This document shows, one piece after another, positions 8,502 through 18,717 of a stretch of 64,000 bases of DNA; position 1 is the first letter of the stretch, and each line of letters opens with the position of its first letter. The position numbers and the translations under genes were made by a program. The DNA is from Cellulomonas sp. S1-8 (GTDB taxonomy: Bacteria; Actinomycetota; Actinomycetes; Actinomycetales; Cellulomonadaceae), in NCBI RefSeq assembly GCF_026184235.1, contig NZ_CP110806.1, forward strand, positions 3,348,001 to 3,412,000, read 5' to 3'. The notes under the pieces were generated by a model. The model was not told where the DNA came from. It worked only from the letters and a program-made list of their open reading frames with translations, and made no database searches.

Positions 8502-9371
8502 ATGGCCACCGCCACCGACTGGGTCGCCGGTGCGCGACCCCGCACCCTGCCCGCCGCAGTCGCGCCCGTGCTCGTCGGGACGGGCGCCGCGGCGCAGGCC
8601 GGTGACGCGCACGTGGGGCGGGCGCTGCTGGCGGCGGGCGTCGCGCTCGCGCTGCAGGTGGCCGTCAACTTCGCCAACGACTACTCCGACGGCGTGCGGG
8701 GGACGGACGTCGACCGGGTCGGGCCGATGCGGCTCACGGCCTCGGGCGCCGCCCCGCCGCGGCAGGTCCGGGGGGCCGCGTTCGCCGCGTTCGCCGTGGC
8801 CGGCGTGCTCGGGCTGTGGCTCGTCGCGCTGTCCGGGTCGTGGTGGCTGCTGGCCGTGGGCGCGCTGGCCGTGGTCGCCGCGTGGACGTACACGGGCGGA
8901 CGTCGTCCCTACGGGTACCTGGGACTCGGCGAGGTCGGCGTGTTCCTGTTCTTCGGCCTCGTCGCGGTGCTCGGCACCACGTACACGCAGGTCGCAGGGG
9001 TGACGTGGCCGTCGGTGGTCGGCGCCGTCGCGATCGGGATGCTCGCGTGCGCGCTGCTCATGGCCAACAACCTGCGCGACGTGCCGACGGACGTGCTGGT
9101 CGGCAAGCGGACCCTCGCGGTGCGCCTCGGTGAGCACCGCGCGCGCCGCGTGTACGCCGTGACGGTCGTCGCCCCCGTGCTGCTCGGGGCGGTGTGCGCG
9201 ATCGTCGCACCGTGGTCGCTGCTCGTGCTGCTGCTGCTCGCCCCCGCCGTGGTGCTGGCCGTCGCGGTGCTCGCCGGGGCGCGCGGCATCGCGCTGGTCC
9301 CCGTGCTCGGCGGGACGGGTCTGCTCGAGCTGGCGTTCGGCGTGCTGCTGGGGCTCGGCCTGGCCCTGTGA
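8502..9371 (+). CDS. menA: 1,4-dihydroxy-2-naphthoate polyprenyltransferase MenA
   Basis: Integral-membrane UbiA-family prenyltransferase that attaches the polyprenyl chain to DHNA. The 289-residue protein has about eight hydrophobic segments, the first Asp-rich site in VNFANDYSDGVRGTD and the second in NNLRDVPTDVLVGKRTLAVRLG, plus the MenA-typical N-terminus WVAGARPRTLPAAVAPVLVG. The ATG at 8502 has ACAGGAG upstream. It lies close behind menE, completing the menD-C-B-E-A cluster. menF, menH and a menG methyltransferase are not in the window. Confidence 0.95.
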   Translation: MATATDWVAGARPRTLPAAVAPVLVGTGAAAQAGDAHVGRALLAAGVALALQVAVNFANDYSDGVRGTDVDRVGPMRLTASGAAPPRQVRGAAFAAFAVAGVLGLWLVALSGSWWLLAVGALAVVAAWTYTGGRRPYGYLGLGEVGVFLFFGLVAVLGTTYTQVAGVTWPSVVGAVAIGMLACALLMANNLRDVPTDVLVGKRTLAVRLGEHRARRVYAVTVVAPVLLGAVCAIVAPWSLLVLLLLAPAVVLAVAVLAGARGIALVPVLGGTGLLELAFGVLLGLGLAL

Positions 9372-9460
9372 CGCCGCCGGCCCGCGAGCCGGGCGCACGT
9401 GCTCGTGGTGCCCGATGAGCGACCTGAGCCCGGCCTCGCAGCGTCCGGGTCGTCCAGGGG

Positions 9461-9754
9461 CTACGCGTCGCTGTCGTGCGGCGAGGGCGAGCGGTGGATC
9501 TCGGCGTCCTCTGCGTCCGCGTCCGCGCGGGCACGCGCCCCCAGGCCCGCGCCGGCGCGGCGTCGCTCGGCGCGCGTCGCGAGGTGCAGCGCGGCGGCGT
9601 CGCGCTGCCGGGTGAGCAGGACGTACGACAGCGCGAAGGCGAGCAGGGCGCCCAGCACGGGGGCGAGCCACGACCGCATCCCGGCCCACCACAGGACGCC
9701 GGTCACGGCGAGGAAGAGGGCGAGGCGCAGCACGGAGTAGACGACGACAGGCAC
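9461..9754 (-). CDS. DUF4229 membrane protein
   Basis: A 97-residue protein with two hydrophobic segments (VVVYSVLRLALFLAVTGVLWW and WLAPVLGALLAFALSYVLL) followed by a charged Ala/Arg-rich tail with the RQRDAA stretch typical of DUF4229 proteins of Actinobacteria. The GTG at 9754 lies 6 nt after a TATCCT hexamer, the clearest leaderless promoter in the window. It is divergent from the gene at 9796. Function unknown. Confidence 0.8.
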   Translation of the reverse strand: MPVVVYSVLRLALFLAVTGVLWWAGMRSWLAPVLGALLAFALSYVLLTRQRDAAALHLATRAERRRAGAGLGARARADADAEDAEIHRSPSPHDSDA

Positions 9755-9798
9755 GTGACCAGGATAGGCGGGGCGCGCGCGTCTAAGGTGGACGAGTG
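9752..9798. promoter_or_regulatory. back-to-back leaderless promoters of the DUF4229 and PLDc_N-like genes
   Basis: Minus strand: TATCCT (9766-9761), 6 nt, GTG at 9754. Plus strand: TAAGGT (9784-9789), 6 nt, GTG at 9796. The two hexamers are 17 nt apart, so polymerase binding would overlap between the divergent promoters. Confidence 0.55.
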
Positions 9799-10221
9799 CT
9801 CAGGTACCTGCCCCTCGTCGCCGTCGTCGCGTTCACGGTCTACTGCGCGTTCGACGTGCTGGGGAGCGATGCGCACCGGCGGCGCGGCCTGCCCGCCGTC
9901 GCGTGGCTCCTGATCGTGCTGGTCCCCGTCCTCGGGGGCGTGGCCTGGCTCGTCGCCGGCCGCGGCGCCTCGCCGGCGGGCGGACCGGGTCCGCGTCGCA
10001 GCGGACCGGTCGCCCCCGACGACGACCCGGAGTTCCTGTTCCGCCTGGAGCAGGAGCAGCGCCGCCGCGAGAAGACAGCCGGCCCCGCGCCGACCGGGCA
10101 GCAGTCCGGTGAGCAGGACGTGCGTGAGCAGGGCGGGCCTCCGCAGGACGACCGCCCGCAGGACGGGCGCACCGACGACCGAGGAGCCACGGGCAGCGCC
10201 GACGGCGCACCGTCGACCTGA
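9796..10221 (+). CDS. PLD-nuclease N-terminal-like (PLDc_N) membrane protein
   Basis: A 141-residue protein with two N-terminal transmembrane helices (LPLVAVVAFTVYCAFDVL and AVAWLLIVLVPVLGGVAWLV) matching the short domain found at the N-terminus of cardiolipin synthases, then a long polar tail with many Arg, Gln, Asp and Gly residues. No phospholipase D HKD motif is present, so it is not itself a phospholipase. Start GTG 9796 follows TAAGGT by 6 nt. Function unknown. Confidence 0.75.
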   Translation: MLRYLPLVAVVAFTVYCAFDVLGSDAHRRRGLPAVAWLLIVLVPVLGGVAWLVAGRGASPAGGPGPRRSGPVAPDDDPEFLFRLEQEQRRREKTAGPAPTGQQSGEQDVREQGGPPQDDRPQDGRTDDRGATGSADGAPST

Positions 10222-10268
10222 CCGGCGCCTGTCGACCTGACCGGAGCCTGTCGACCTGGCCGGAGCCT
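10212..10268. repeat. three tandem 19-bp repeats
   Basis: The unit gtcgacctgaccggcgcct occurs at 10212-10230, 10231-10249 and 10250-10268; the copies differ at one or two positions. The array spans the stop of the PLDc_N-like gene and fills the gap to the 3' end of ccsB, so it lies between convergent genes. Confidence 0.85.
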
Positions 10269-10274
10269 GCGGGC

Positions 10275-11296
10275 TCAGAGCCCCGAGTACGAGTGCTTGC
10301 CGTCGATGAACAGGTTGACGACCGTGAAGTTGGCGATCACGGCCGCGTAGCCGACGAAGGCGATGAACGCCGCCCGGCGCCCGGCCCAGCCGCGCGTGGT
10401 GCGGGCGTGCAGGTACGCGGCGTAGACGACCCAGGCGACGAACGTGCCGACCTCCTTGGGGTCCCAGCCCCAGTACCGGCCCCAGGCCTCCTCGGCCCAG
10501 ATCGCGCCGCCGATGAGCGTGAACGTCCACAGCACGAAGCCGACCGCGTGCAGCCGGAACGACATCGCCTCGAGGCGGCGCGCGTCGGGGACCTGCTCGA
10601 GCCACGCGAACGCGGGACCCGTGACGCGCACGCCGCGGAACGCCTGGCGGACGCCGTCGAGCCGGCTCCACGGCTGCGCCAGGCGTGACCGTCCCGCCGC
10701 GCGGCCGTCCCGCAGGACCTGCAGCACGGCCGTCGCGAACGCGACGGTGAAGATGCCGGTCGCGATGATCGCGACGCCGACGTGGATGACGAGCCAGTAC
10801 CGCTGCAGCGCGGGCTGCACGGCGTCGGCCTGCACGTGCAGCGTGTTCAGCGCGAGCACGAGCGCGAGGACGGCGATGCCCGTCACGACGACGCCGACGA
10901 ACGCGATGGGCCGGCGGCGCTGCACGACGACCAGCGCGGTCGTGGCGCAGAACGTGCCGACGACCGTGAACTCGTACATGTTGGCGGTCGGCCAGCGCCC
11001 CGCGGCGATCCCGCGCAGCACGATCGCGACGAGCAGCAGGAGCGTGCCGAGCACGAGCGTCGAGCGCGCGATGCCCGCCGCGCGGCCCCGTGCCGGGGCG
11101 TCGGCCCGCGACGTCGTCGGTCCCGACGGCGCGGCGGGTGCGGACGCGCCGGCACCGACGGCGACGTGCGTGCGCGCCTCGCTCGCCGCGCGCGCCACGT
11201 CGGTGATGCGCGCGAGCTCGACGGCGTACGCGACCAGCGCGATCGTCAGCGCGGTCGCGGCCGACCACACGAACAGGTCGCTCAGCTCGGCGACGG

Positions 11297-11300
<4 letters not shown>
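10275..11300 (-). CDS. ccsB: cytochrome c biogenesis protein CcsB (ResC)
   Basis: Heme-handling membrane subunit of the System II cytochrome c synthase. The 341-residue protein has about eight hydrophobic segments and the Trp-rich heme-binding stretch WAEEAWGRYWGWDPKEVGTF, with external His residues (RYWLVIHVGVA, FRLHAVGF) as expected for axial heme ligands. The ATG at 11300 has GGAGGACAG upstream and overlaps the resB stop as ATGA, so translation is probably coupled. Last gene of the tlpA-ccdA-resB-ccsB operon. Confidence 0.94.
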
Positions 11301-13035
<1,735 letters not shown>

Positions 13036-13039
<4 letters not shown>

Positions 13040-13974
13040 AGCGCGGGCACGAACGGGTCGCCGCCGGTCAGCACGCCCTGGAGCCAGGCCGCCCAGGTGC
13101 CCCACGCGCCGGTGAGCAGCGCGACTCCCAGCACCACGAGGACGGCACCGCCGGTGCGCTGCACCGCGCGGCGGTGCCGGCGCAGCCACGCCAGAGCGCG
13201 CTGCGAGCGCTGCAGGCCCAGGCCGACGAGCACGAACGGCAGGCCGAGGCCGACGCAGAACGCGACCGCGAGCAGGGCGCCGCGCCCGGCCGAGCCGCCC
13301 GTGAGGGACAGCGTGAGGATCGCGGCGAGCGTCGGGCCGATGCACGGCGTCCAGCCGAGGCCGAACGCGACGCCGAGCAGCGGCGCACCCCACACGCCCG
13401 CGCGCGGCGCAAGGCGCACCCGCCGCTCGCCCTGGAGGAACGGGACGGCGCCGAGGAACGCCAGGCCGAGCACGACCGTCAGGGCGCCGAGCACGCGGCT
13501 CACCGGGTCCTGCCACTGCCACAGCGCGGCCCCGAGGGTCCCGGCGAGCGCGCCGAACGCGACGAACACCGCGGAGAACCCGAGGACGAAGAGCGTGATC
13601 CCGAGCACGAGCGTGCGCCGGCCGGCGGGTGCGGGCAGCGGCACGGCGGCGCCGGGCGTCGGCAGGGCGACGGTGCCCGCACCCGGCACCGGGGCCGCAG
13701 CAGCGGGACGCGCCTCGGCGCCCGCCCGCGCGGGCGCGACACCGAAACGCACGACGTCGGTCGCGTCGACCAGGCCGAGCCGCGCACCCGGCCCCGGGCG
13801 CTCCCCTCCCCCGACCAGGCCGCCGAGCAGCCCCAGGTAGCCGGGCACGAGCGGCAGGACGCACGGCGACGCGAACGACACGAGACCCGCGAGCAGCGCG
13901 ACGGGCACGGCGAGCAGCAGCGAGCCGTCGGCGACGGTCGAACCGACGCCGAGCACGACCGCGCCTCCGGTCAC
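13036..13974 (-). CDS. ccdA: CcdA-type thiol-disulfide transporter for cytochrome c maturation
   Basis: Six-helix membrane protein that carries electrons from cytoplasmic thioredoxin to the extracytoplasmic ResA/TlpA. The redox cysteines are visible in [17 protein letters not shown] near residue 40 and [16 protein letters not shown] near residue 210. Between helices 1 and 2 there is an Ala/Pro-rich loop of about 60 residues ([20 protein letters not shown]), longer than in most CcdA proteins. The GTG start at 13974 overlaps the preceding tlpA stop (GTGA). Confidence 0.92.
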
Positions 13975-14687
13975 CGGGCGGCGCCCCTGAGGGCCGCGCG
14001 AGCCGGCAGCGCGGTCGGGTCGGCGGCGGTCGGGTCGGCGGCGGTCGGGTCGGCGGCGGTCGGGTCGGCGGCGGACGGGTCGGGCCCCGACGCCTCCTCG
14101 GCGAGCAGCTCCTCGACCAGTGCGCGCAGCGTGGCCCCGTCGACGAGGCCGAGGACCCGCGCCGCGACCGTGCCGTCGCGGTCGAGCAGGATGGTCGTCG
14201 GCACCGCGTTCACGGGGACCACGCCCTGCAGGGACGCGATCGCCGACCCTCCGCGGTCGTCGAGCGAGGGGTAGGGCACCTCGAGCCGGCGCTGGAACGC
14301 CTGCGCGGCGCCGGCCGCGTCGCGGCTGTTGATGCCGAGCACGCGCAGGCCCTGGTCGGCGTACTCGGTCGCGACGGCCGCGAGGTCCGGGGCCTCGGCC
14401 CGGCACGGCGGGCACGCGGCGTACCAGGTGTTGAGCAGCACGACGTCGCCGCGCCACTGCGCCAGGTCGTGGGACGTGCCCTCGTAGTCGGTGCCGGTGA
14501 TCTCGACCGGTCCGACCCGCTCGCCGGCGGGCCACGTGGTCGTCGACCCGTCACCCGACTGGTAGCCCTGGTCGACGACGTCCGGCGCGGCGCCGCTGCC
14601 GCCGTCGGCGGCGCACCCGGCGACCGCGAGCAGGAGGGTCGCCGCGGCCGCGAGGGCGGCGCGGCGACGTCGGGGCGCGGCGTGCAC
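13971..14687 (-). CDS. TlpA/ResA-type thiol-disulfide oxidoreductase lipoprotein
   Basis: Extracytoplasmic thioredoxin-fold protein expected to reduce apocytochrome c cysteines with electrons from CcdA. The 238-residue product has a lipobox ([11 protein letters not shown]), then the thioredoxin fold with the CPPC active site in [15 protein letters not shown] and the cis-Pro region [10 protein letters not shown]. The GTG at 14687 begins one nucleotide after the stop of the phosphatase gene, favouring coupling; a start at 14753 is open but would lie inside that gene. The C-terminus holds four DPTAA repeats encoded by a 15-bp tandem array. Confidence 0.9.
   Translation of the reverse strand: MHAAPRRRRAALAAAATLLLAVAGCAADGGSGAAPDVVDQGYQSGDGSTTTWPAGERVGPVEITGTDYEGTSHDLAQWRGDVVLLNTWYAACPPCRAEAPDLAAVATEYADQGLRVLGINSRDAAGAAQAFQRRLEVPYPSLDDRGGSAIASLQGVVPVNAVPTTILLDRDGTVAARVLGLVDGATLRALVEELLAEEASGPDPSAADPTAADPTAADPTAADPTALPARAALRGAAR
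14011..14070. repeat. four perfect 15-bp tandem repeats inside the tlpA 3' end
   Basis: The unit gcggtcgggtcggcg is repeated four times without mismatch, encoding a DPTAA pentapeptide repeat after the thioredoxin fold. Because the unit is a multiple of three, copy number can vary without frameshift. Confidence 0.9.
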
Positions 14688-14688
14688 G

Positions 14689-15345
14689 TCAGGCCCCGGG
14701 GACCGGTGACGCGCCGGGGAGCAGCGCCGCGGCCGGCTCGCTGTAGCCGACACCGACGAGGGTGTCCCCCTCGAACCGCAGGGTCGTCAGGGAGGCGAGC
14801 GCGCACTGCCGGCGGCGCGGGTCGTGCCACAGCCGGCGGTTCTCGAGCGCGAGGCGCGTGACCCAGATCGGCAGCTGGTGGCTGACGAGGACCGCCTCGT
14901 GGCCGCGCGCGGCGATGCGGGCCGACTCGACCGCGGCGAGCACCCGGTCGACCTGCTCGGCGTACGCCTCGCCCCACGACGGCCGGATCGGGTTGCGCAG
15001 GTGCGGCCAGTGCCCGGGGTGGCGCAGGGAGCCGTCGCCGACGCCGAACGTCATGCCCTGGAAGTGGTTGGCGGCCTCGATGATCCGGTCGTCCGTGCCG
15101 ACCGCGAGCCCGAAGGCGGCGGCGATCGGTGCCGCCGTCTCCTGCGCCCGCTGCAGGGGGGACGCGGTCACGACCACCACGTCGCGCCGGGGCGCGTCGT
15201 GGTCGCCCGCGAGCGTGCCCGCGACGAGCTCGGCCATCTGCTGCCCGCGCTCGGACAGCCGGTAGCCGGGGAGCCTGCCGTAGAGCACGCCGTCGGGGTT
15301 GTGGACCTCACCGTGCCGCAGCAGGTGGACCGTGGTGGCGACCAT
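14689..15345 (-). CDS. histidine phosphatase superfamily (phosphoglycerate mutase-like) protein
   Basis: A 218-residue branch-1 histidine phosphatase: the phosphorylated His is in VHLLRHGEVHNPDG near the N-terminus, with TASPLQRAQETA and the C-terminal second His in AVLVSHQLPIWVTR. Substrate cannot be told from sequence. The ATG at 15345 follows GACACT by 6 nt (leaderless); a GTG two codons upstream is less consistent with this. It is the first gene of the unit that continues into tlpA-ccdA-resB-ccsB, a neighbourhood shared with many actinobacterial cytochrome c loci. Confidence 0.9.
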   Translation of the reverse strand: MVATTVHLLRHGEVHNPDGVLYGRLPGYRLSERGQQMAELVAGTLAGDHDAPRRDVVVVTASPLQRAQETAAPIAAAFGLAVGTDDRIIEAANHFQGMTFGVGDGSLRHPGHWPHLRNPIRPSWGEAYAEQVDRVLAAVESARIAARGHEAVLVSHQLPIWVTRLALENRRLWHDPRRRQCALASLTTLRFEGDTLVGVGYSEPAAALLPGASPVPGA

Positions 15346-15402
15346 GTGCACAGTGTCGCAAAGTCTCCTGGGTACCCCGGACCGCTGCGGCTCGGCGGCC
15401 GG

Positions 15403-15999
15403 TCACGGTCCGGCCGGACCGGCGTCGTCGCCCGCGGGCGGCGCGCACGCGGGGCCGCGCAGGTGGTCGACGACGACCTGCATGGCGACGCCCAGCGCGG
15501 CGAGCTGCTCGTCGTCGAGCACGTCGACGAGGTGGGCGCGCACCGAGGCGACGTGCCCGGGCGCCGCGGCGACCAGCACGCCCCACCCGCGCTCGGTCAG
15601 GACGCAGTTGACCCCGCGCGCGTCGTCCAGCGCGGGTTCGCGCCGCACGATGCCGTCGCGCTCCATGCGGGCCACGGTGTGCGTCAGGCGGCTGCGGGAG
15701 TGGGCGAGGTCGTCGGCCAGCTCCGACATGCGCAGCGTGCGTCCGGGCGACTCGGAGAGGCGGACCAGGACCTCGTACTCCCCCAGCGACATGCCGCTCG
15801 TGTCGTCGAGCTCACGTGCCAGGACGTCGAAGAGGAGCGCGGTGCCGTCGCGGAAGGCACGCCAGTGCTCCTGCTGCGTCGCGGAGAGCCAGCGCACCTC
15901 GGGCGGCGCATCGGGCGTACCGGCGCCGGGCGGGGCGGGCTGCGGGCCGGGGGCGGCGCCCGCGGTCGACCGCTCGGCGATCGGGCTGCGGCTCGGCAC
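15403..15999 (-). CDS. MarR family transcriptional regulator
   Basis: A 198-residue regulator with an Ala/Pro-rich N-terminal tail of about 40 residues and a winged helix-turn-helix domain: MSLGEYEVLVRLSESPGRTL, recognition region MSELADDLAHSRSRLTHTVARM, and wing ERDGIVRRE with the DDARGVNCVLTERG hairpin typical of MarR. The GTG at 15999 is preceded by TGGAGGAC, which decides it over an upstream start at 16077. It is divergent from the YceI gene, its likely target. Confidence 0.88.
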   Translation of the reverse strand: MPSRSPIAERSTAGAAPGPQPAPPGAGTPDAPPEVRWLSATQQEHWRAFRDGTALLFDVLARELDDTSGMSLGEYEVLVRLSESPGRTLRMSELADDLAHSRSRLTHTVARMERDGIVRREPALDDARGVNCVLTERGWGVLVAAAPGHVASVRAHLVDVLDDEQLAALGVAMQVVVDHLRGPACAPPAGDDAGPAGP

Positions 16000-16052
16000 G
16001 TCGTCCTCCAGGGGTGGGGGTTGCAATGACGTCCTCACTGTAGTAGAAAGAT

Positions 16053-16071
16053 CAACAACAGATACTTGTCG
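16053..16071. promoter_or_regulatory. candidate MarR operator (imperfect dyad)
   Basis: A 19-bp imperfect dyad CAACAACAGATACTTGTCG with ACAA/TTGT half-sites separated by 7 nt, in an unusually AT-rich stretch (about 16020-16085) between the divergent MarR and YceI genes. MarR proteins usually bind such dyads; only sequence symmetry supports this one. Confidence 0.35.
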
Positions 16072-16112
16072 AGTCAACGAATCCGTTCGGCCCCGAGCTG
16101 CAGAGGACCATC

Positions 16113-16658
16113 ATGACCGCGCTTCCCACCGGCCTCACCACCGGCACCTGGACCATCGACCCGTCCCACACCGAGGCGTCGTTCACCGTCCGGCACGCCG
16201 GCATCTCCAAGGTCCGCGGCACCGTCGCGGTGACCTCCGGCGCCCTGACGATCGGCGAGGACCTCGAGACGTCGTCCGTCACCGTCACGCTGGACCCCTC
16301 CACCGTCACGACCGGTGACGCCGGCCGCGACGGCCACCTCCAGAGCGGCGAGTTCTTCGACGTCGAGCAGTTCGGCCAGTGGACCTTCGTCTCCACCGGC
16401 GTCCGGGAGTCCGGCTCCGCCCACGTCGTCCACGGCGACCTGACGATCCACGGCGTGACCCGCCCCGTCGAGCTCGAGACCGAGTTCAACGGCACCGCGG
16501 TCGACCCGTTCGGCAACACCCGCGCCGGCTTCGAGGCGACCGTCACCATCTCGCGCAAGGACTTCGGCCTGACGTGGAACGCCGCGCTCGAGGCCGGCGG
16601 CGTGCTCGTCGCCGACAAGGTGCGCATCGACCTCGACGTCTCGGCCATCAGGGCCTGA
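16113..16658 (+). CDS. YceI family (polyisoprenoid-binding-like) protein
   Basis: A 181-residue lipocalin-like beta-barrel protein of the YceI family. Family motifs seen: GTWTIDPSHTEASFTVRHAG at the N-terminus, the GRDGHLQSGEFFDVEQF segment, HGDLTIHGVTRPVELETEF and SRKDFGLTWNAALEAGG. There is no signal peptide, so it is probably cytoplasmic, as in other Actinobacteria. Members bind isoprenoids or respond to acid and oxidative stress; the ligand here is unknown. ATG 16113 has GCAGAGGACC upstream. Likely controlled by the divergent MarR. Confidence 0.93.
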   Translation: MTALPTGLTTGTWTIDPSHTEASFTVRHAGISKVRGTVAVTSGALTIGEDLETSSVTVTLDPSTVTTGDAGRDGHLQSGEFFDVEQFGQWTFVSTGVRESGSAHVVHGDLTIHGVTRPVELETEFNGTAVDPFGNTRAGFEATVTISRKDFGLTWNAALEAGGVLVADKVRIDLDVSAIRA

Positions 16659-16692
16659 GCCGTCCCGCCGGCCGACGCCGGCACGCACGTCC

Positions 16693-16729
16693 CCGCGAGG
16701 GCGCGACCGCACCGGTCGCGCCCTCGCGG
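16693..16729. terminator. bidirectional terminator between YceI and rex
   Basis: Perfect 16-bp stem (16693-16708 with 16714-16729) and a 5-nt loop, lying between convergent genes and without a T-tract, as usual for GC-rich actinobacterial terminators. Confidence 0.75.
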
Positions 16730-16739
16730 CGTCCCGCCG

Positions 16740-17438
16740 TCACGACGCCCCACCCCCCACGCTGCGCGCACGGTCGTGGAACGCGAGGATCTGCAGCTCG
16801 GAGGCCACGTCCACCGCGCGGACGTCGACGTGGGGCGGCACCCGCAGCGCACGCGGCGCGAACGTGAGGATCCCCACCACGCCCGCCGCCACGAGCTCGT
16901 CGCACACGGCCTGCGCGACGCCCGCGGGCGTCGTCAGCACCGCGATCGTCGCCCCCGTGCGCGCCACGACGGCCGCCAGGTCGGCGGCGGGCTCCACCAC
17001 CAGGCCGGCCACGGTCGTGCCCACGACCGCGGGGTCCGCGTCGAGGAGACCCACGAGCACGAAGCCGCGCTCCGCGATGCCCGCGTAGTTCGCGAGCGCG
17101 TGGCCCAGGTTGCCCACGCCCACCAGCAGCACGCGGCGCACGTCCGCCAGGCCCAGCACGACGGTGATCTGCTCGCGCAGGTGGCCCACGTCGTAGCCGA
17201 CGCCGCGGCGGCCGTACGAGCCGAGGAACGACAGGTCCTTGCGCAGCTGCGCCGGCGTCACGCCCGCACGCGCCGCAAGCTCGTCGGACGAGGTCAGGAC
17301 CGCGCCCGTGGCCGCCGTGGCCTCCAGCGCGCGCAGGTAGCCCGGCAGCCGGGCCACCGTCGCCGGCGGCACGGGCTGGCCGTCGCGCGCGGCTCGCCGG
17401 TCGCCGTCCCGCCGCCCTGCCGTGCGCCGTTCGTCCAC
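16740..17438 (-). CDS. rex: redox-sensing transcriptional repressor Rex
   Basis: NADH/NAD-responsive repressor controlling respiratory and fermentative genes. The 232-residue protein has an N-terminal winged helix (ATVARLPGYLRALEA, SSDELAARAGVTPAQLRKDL, GSYGRRGVGYDV) and a C-terminal Rossmann fold with the dinucleotide loop VLLVGVGNLGHALANY, followed by NAD-contact segments ending SELQILAFHDR. GTG 17438 has GGGGGT upstream and is preferred to a longer form. It is 55 nt downstream of the glutaredoxin-like gene on the same strand and convergent with YceI. Confidence 0.95.
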   Translation of the reverse strand: MDERRTAGRRDGDRRAARDGQPVPPATVARLPGYLRALEATAATGAVLTSSDELAARAGVTPAQLRKDLSFLGSYGRRGVGYDVGHLREQITVVLGLADVRRVLLVGVGNLGHALANYAGIAERGFVLVGLLDADPAVVGTTVAGLVVEPAADLAAVVARTGATIAVLTTPAGVAQAVCDELVAAGVVGILTFAPRALRVPPHVDVRAVDVASELQILAFHDRARSVGGGAS

Positions 17439-17493
17439 GCGACCCCCTGTGCCCGCGGCACCGCAGGAAGGCCCCGGTGCCAGGGGTCTCACG

Positions 17494-17772
17494 CTAGGCC
17501 CTGGCGCCCCCCGTCGCGAGAGCCCGTCGCAGGCGTGTCTCGTCGATCCGCCAGTACCCGCGCCGCACGCCGTCGACGTCGACCACCGGCACCAGCTCCC
17601 CCAGCTCGTCCGCGAGCACGTGCCCGTCGGCCGCCGGCGCGTCGACGTCGACCTCCGCCCACGTCGCGCCGACCTCCGCGCACACCCGCGCCACGAGGGA
17701 GCGTGCCACGTCGCACAGGTGGCACCCCGCGCGCCCGTACAGCACGACCCGGGCCGTCGTCGCCTCGTCCAC
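17494..17772 (-). CDS. glutaredoxin-like (DUF836-type) thiol protein
   Basis: A 92-residue thioredoxin-fold protein with the CxxC redox site in VVLYGRAGCHLCDVARSLV near residue 17 and the cis-Pro strand ELVPVVDVDGV. Proteins of this type commonly precede rex in Actinobacteria. The GTG at 17772 lies 7 nt after TAGCGT, again fitting a leaderless message; an in-frame GTG at 17781 is less likely. Exact partner unknown. Confidence 0.85.
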   Translation of the reverse strand: MDEATTARVVLYGRAGCHLCDVARSLVARVCAEVGATWAEVDVDAPAADGHVLADELGELVPVVDVDGVRRGYWRIDETRLRRALATGGARA

Positions 17773-17853
17773 GAGGGCCACGCTAGCCCGGGCGGGCCCA
17801 GCCCGCGGGAGACGACCGCCCCACCCGCGGCCCGCGCTCGTTACAGTGGCCCG

Positions 17854-18717
17854 ATGCACGCGGGCGACGGCACGGACCAGCGCATCGTCGCCGCCACGGT
17901 CGAGACGCCCCTGGCCGCGCTCGTGCCCGACGGCACCCGCGTCGCGGCCTTCTTCGACGTCGACAACACCATCATCCGCGGGGCCAGCTCCTTCCACCTC
18001 GCCGTCGGGCTGTACCGGCGGGGCTTCTTCCGCAAGCGCGACCTCGTGAACTTCGCCGGGCAGCAGGCGCGGTACCGCGTGTTCGGTGAGGACCGCCGCC
18101 AGATCGACGAGCTGCGCGCCCGCGCGCTGGACATCATGCGCGGCCACTCGGTCGCCGAGGTCACGGCAATCGCCGAGGACGTCTACGACGAGGTGCTGAG
18201 CCTGCGCATCTACCCCGGCACCCAGGCCCTGCTCGACGCGCACCTGGCCGACGGGCACGCCGTGTGGCTGGTGACCGCCACGCCCGTCGAGATCGGTGAG
18301 CTCATCGCGCGCAGGCTCGGAGCCACCGGTGCGCTCGGCACGGTCGCCGAGCACGAGGACGGCTACTACACCGGGCGGCTCGTGGGCGACCTGGTGCACG
18401 GCGAGGCCAAGGCGAGCGCCGTCCGCGCGCTCGCCGCCCGGGAGGGGTACGAGCTCGACCGGTGCCACGCCTACGGGGACTCGACCAACGACGTCCCGAT
18501 CCTGTCCACGGTCGGCCACCCGTGCGCCATCAACCCCGACGGCCGGCTGCGCCGGCACGCCGCCGAGGTGGGCTGGCCCGTGCGGGAGTTCCGCACCCGG
18601 CGCAGGCAGGCGCGACGCGGCGTCAACGCCGCGAGCCTCGCCGGGGTCGTCTGGGCGCTCGCGGTCGTCGGACGCGCCCTGCGGCGCTCGATCCGGGGCC
18701 GGATGGGGGCACCATGA
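17854..18717 (+). CDS. HAD-IB family hydrolase (phosphatase)
   Basis: A 287-residue haloacid dehalogenase-type phosphatase with motif I VAAFFDVDNTIIRG (nucleophile and acid/base Asp), motif II VWLVTATPVEIG and motifs III/IV HAYGDSTNDVPIL. A C-terminal basic and hydrophobic stretch (RRRQARRGVNAASLAGVVWALAVVGRAL) could tether it to the membrane. Many relatives act on small phosphorylated metabolites or phospholipid precursors; the substrate here is unknown. ATG 17854 follows TACAGT by 6 nt. The stop overlaps the acetyltransferase start (ATGA). Confidence 0.9.
   Translation: MHAGDGTDQRIVAATVETPLAALVPDGTRVAAFFDVDNTIIRGASSFHLAVGLYRRGFFRKRDLVNFAGQQARYRVFGEDRRQIDELRARALDIMRGHSVAEVTAIAEDVYDEVLSLRIYPGTQALLDAHLADGHAVWLVTATPVEIGELIARRLGATGALGTVAEHEDGYYTGRLVGDLVHGEAKASAVRALAAREGYELDRCHAYGDSTNDVPILSTVGHPCAINPDGRLRRHAAEVGWPVREFRTRRRQARRGVNAASLAGVVWALAVVGRALRRSIRGRMGAP

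Noticed and set aside
6471..9371. A 966-codon plus-strand frame covering menE and menA
   Set aside because: Only the last part (menA) is real; the first two thirds are an Arg/Pro/Ala-rich shadow of the DUF3048 and menE regions.
9796..10221. Cardiolipin synthase
   Set aside because: Only the two-helix N-terminal domain is present; there is no HKD phospholipase D motif.
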